In this document: positions 61,219-64,000 of the stretch, one piece after another | Layout: the number at the start of each line of letters is the position of its first letter | How positions within the stretch are numbered: the stretch's first letter is position 1 | Source of the DNA: Morchella semilibera | Taxonomy: Eukaryota; Ascomycota; Pezizomycetes; Pezizales; Morchellaceae | Length of the DNA: 64,000 nucleotides | Assembly: GCA_009192285.1 (NCBI GenBank) | Contig: WBVU01000005.1 | Span: 1,816,731 to 1,880,730 of the forward strand | Direction of reading: 5' to 3' | Made by a program: the position numbers and the translations under genes | The notes under the pieces: model-generated | What the model saw: only the letters and a program-made list of their open reading frames with translations | Told to the model about the DNA's origin: nothing | The model's database searches: none

Positions 61219-64000
61219 ATGTTTGGACGATACGCTATCATCGCCGTCTCTGCTGTGGTGCTAGGACTCCCACAGCTCATTTCTGGAGCTGTGTCCGGTG
61301 GAGAGATACCAGCACCGACCTGTAAAGCAGTGTCGGTAAATTATATTACACATTATCTTCCACAGCAATGTTTACGGACATCACGAACTTCACAGACCAT
61401 TACAGTTACAGCTACAGTGTCCGGTAGTGGTGAGGAAGGGCTATCGGAAGTGAAGCCAACGGCAACAACGGTAACGACGATAGCAACGACTAGTACAAGA
61501 GCCACGTCCAAGGGCCCGAATTTCGGAGAGCCAAATACTAATACCGAGGAGTCTTACTCATCCATAACTACAGCTTCTACCACAATTAATCAATCGATAC
61601 CACCGTCGTCGGTTACGGTTCTGGTAAACCCTACGCCTCTTGCTGAAGTGGTTCCAACGGTACAACTACCTAAAGAGCCAGACTCAGATGATTCACCCCT
61701 TGATAAGGCAAACTTCCTCTCTTTCGAGGAATGGAGGGCCCAAAATCTTGCAAAAGCTGGTCAGTCGACGGAGGATTTTGGGCATCGGGGGGTGCGAGAA
61801 CCGCGGAGAGATCCTCGAGCTATTTATAATGCTCTCGACGCTCTCGGTGAAGATGCCGAGATTGAGCTGGATTTTGGGTTCGACTCAGTTCCAGAGTATC
61901 GAGTTGGCCGAGCCGATAGGACTGCCACACCAGCACCTGCACAACCCGAGGCCCCTGGAGGGTACTCTAGGTCCAAAGATGCGGGAAAGACTTGCAAGGA
62001 GCGATTCAATTATGCATCCTTTGACTGTGCTGCTACAGTTCACAAAACGAATCCTGGAAGCAAGGGCGCTACATCAATTCTTGTAGAGAATAAAGACAGC
62101 TACATGCGGAACAAGTGTGGCCAAGAAAATAAATTCTTTGTTGTGGAGTTGTGTGAGGATATCCTTGTGGATACGGTTGTCCTCGCCAACTTTGAGTTTT
62201 TTTCTTCAATGTTTCGGACCTTTCGAGTTTCTGTTAGTGATCGATACCCCGTTAAACAAAATGGATGGAAGGATCTTGGGACATTTGAAGCAAGGAATAC
62301 GAGACAGGTCCAGGCGTTTCTAATCGAGAACCCACTGATTTGGGCACGCTACCTTCGCGTGGAACTGCTGACCCACTATGGGAACGAGTTTTATTGCCCA
62401 GTGAGTTTACTAAGGGTACATGGGACAACTATGATGGAAGAGTTCAGGCATCAGGAAGAGCTCTCGAGGGGGGAAATCGAAGACGACGTGAGAGAGGATG
62501 TGATTCCCGAAGCCGTGGCAGTGGGTATTCAAGATATAACTGTTACACCGGCGCCGACGGAGGCAGAGAAACCAATGGAAAGCTATCTGGACTATACAAC
62601 GACAGACTTGGACGAAATTTCTACAGAGATCTATGAGCCAAACCAGGATTCTGCCAAGAGGAGGGAACTGGCTGGTGCCACGCCGCCAGTCTGTAAGCCG
62701 ACGGCCTTGTATGATGTAAACATTTTTGAGCCTTCAAGGCTGTCTGTATGCGGCGTAATTCACATATCATCGATCACATCGCGGACTGTTAGGGCTCATT
62801 CGGAACCCGAAACTCTGATAAGCGCGGGGTCCATTTCCACAGCAAGCTCGAAGACCGTCCAGTCAGAGCCCCAAGCAAGCAGCAAAGAGCCTATTGCAGC
62901 AGCTCCCTCTGCCCAGATCTTACCACAGCGGGACACTACACCTACAGCTGTCAAACACCAAGCGGTTTCGGTAACGCAAGACGTGAAGCACAACCATATC
63001 CAGCAGCAACACCACGCCTCCCCTCCACCCTCGCATCCAAGTCCCCCACATGCAATTCCTACGACTCAGGAGAGTTTCTTTAAGACAGTACATAAAAGGC
63101 TCCAGTTACTTGAACAAAATGCCACTCTTTCGCTTCAATATATTGAGGACCAGTCGAGGATTTTACGGGAGGCGTTCATTAAGGTTGAAAAGCGGCAGAT
63201 GGAGAAGACGGCACATTTCATTCAACAGTTGAACGCAACTTTTTTAACAGAGTTATTACTTTATGTATATCAGCCTCTATTAATTGAAATATCACTAGAG
63301 GGTTTGTGTTAACGAAAGGTGTCCATATAGAAGCAACAATATGACCAACTCTGGCAATCAACGGTAATAGCCCTTGAATCTCAACGCGAGCAATCAGAAC
63401 GAGAAATGATTGCTGTTTCCACCCGCCTTACTATCCTCGCAGATGAGATGATATTCCAAAAACGAATGTACCAAATCCAATCTGTTCTTCTGCTCATTAC
63501 TATCGGCGTTGTTATATTCTCTCGAAACGGAAACCTTGATACACCGCTCATACAACATATGAAAACCCGTAGCTCCCTGCGTATGCTCGATACCCCCCCA
63601 TCTAGCCCCCTTCCGGGTGCTACTATAAGTAGAGCGATGTCTCACCGCCGCCATAAAAGTGATGATTCCGTCACATCGCCGACATTCGAACTTTCGCCAC
63701 CCTCCCCGGACGATTACATGTCACCTGTCGAAAGTAATGAATCCATGCCACAGGGCACACAAAGCTCACCAGCAACACCTAGTGGAACACGGCCTCGCCA
63801 TGGTTGGGGATATCAATTTGGGCCGAAGCTGAGGGCTGAGAGTAAAGGCCGAAGATGGCAAAGGTTACCAAGCCCGCTTGGAAGTGCTGTGCGTGAGGAC
63901 TATGATATTACGAATCCAGAGAATGACGAATACGAAAGGACGGAGGAGTTGGATGGAGAAGTAGGGTTACAGACTCCAGAAGCGAGCCCAGATCCGGAGC
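61219..64000 (+). CDS. SLP1: SUN-like ER membrane protein Slp1, C-terminus off the right edge
   Basis: Slp1-type proteins are ER membrane proteins with a lumenal SUN-like domain; the yeast member works with Emp65 to protect soluble ER proteins from degradation. Exons are 61219-63264 and 63331 to beyond 64000. The start MFGRYAIIAVSAVVLGLPQL is a good signal peptide; the ATG 249 bp upstream would bury it. A Ser/Thr-rich linker leads to NFLSFEEWRAQNLAKAG, a conserved Slp1 block. The SUN-like domain spans about residues 258-407 (CKERFNYASFDCAATVHKT, VVELCEDILVDTVVLANFE, ARYLRVELLTHYGNEFYCPV, then SLLRVHG). A coiled coil and a transmembrane segment (SVLLLITIGVVIF, near 63483) follow, then a Ser/Pro-rich cytosolic tail that runs out of the window. 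Confidence 0.94.

Overview
The window reads as nuclear DNA of a filamentous ascomycete (Pezizomycotina). The genes are broken by short GT-AG introns, mostly 45-190 nt, some with good CTAAC/CTGAC-type branch sites. Several encoded families are typical of filamentous fungi: a Urc1 uracil-catabolism enzyme, a hybrid histidine kinase, a Slp1-type SUN-like protein and a truncated LINE. The loose, low-complexity-rich intergenic DNA would suit an early-diverging class such as Pezizomycetes, but that placement is an inference and is not shown by any single gene.

Layout. A first gene block (1-11,628) holds a left-truncated PP5 phosphatase gene (-), an unnamed 342-residue fungal protein (-), the SUMO E1 subunit AOS1 (+) and the initiator-tRNA modifying enzyme RIT1 (-). 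A 9 kb gene-poor stretch follows, containing a 5'-truncated, frameshifted LINE (14,241-16,400) flanked by perfect 16-bp target-site duplications. A second block (20,614-27,606) has uracil phosphoribosyltransferase (FUR1/URC6-like, with a one-base frameshift), transcription elongation factor ELF1 (-) and URC1. A further 7 kb without a recognisable gene leads to a small serine-rich protein gene with an in-frame TGA (34,632-35,292), and then a 10 kb gene desert. The third block (45,365-52,608) is compact: ribosomal protein eS1, a Rab18-like GTPase, the mitochondrial alpha/beta hydrolase IMO32, the complex I LYR subunit NDUFA6, and the Pol I/III subunit AC19. The right end has an intronless MEDS-PAS hybrid histidine kinase, a tRNA-Leu(CAG), and a Slp1 gene cut by the window edge.

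Functional threads. FUR1 and URC1 lie 3 kb apart, separated only by ELF1, and both act in the URC pyrimidine salvage/catabolism route. IMO32 and NDUFA6 are divergent mitochondrial genes sharing a 317-bp promoter. Ribosome and translation functions recur (eS1, AC19, RIT1, tRNA-Leu). TTAGGG-repeat (telobox) sites sit upstream of FUR1, AC19 and SLP1 and in the IMO32/NDUFA6 promoter.

The most striking unexplained signal is the palindromic octamer TACATGTA. I counted 38 exact copies by eye where about one is expected by chance. All but one lie outside coding exons, and many are extended to TACATGTAGG(T/C)A.

Splice models were built by hand from reading frame and splice signals. For every complete spliced model except FUR1 the exon lengths add up to whole codons, which is good internal support. 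FUR1 is exactly one base short.
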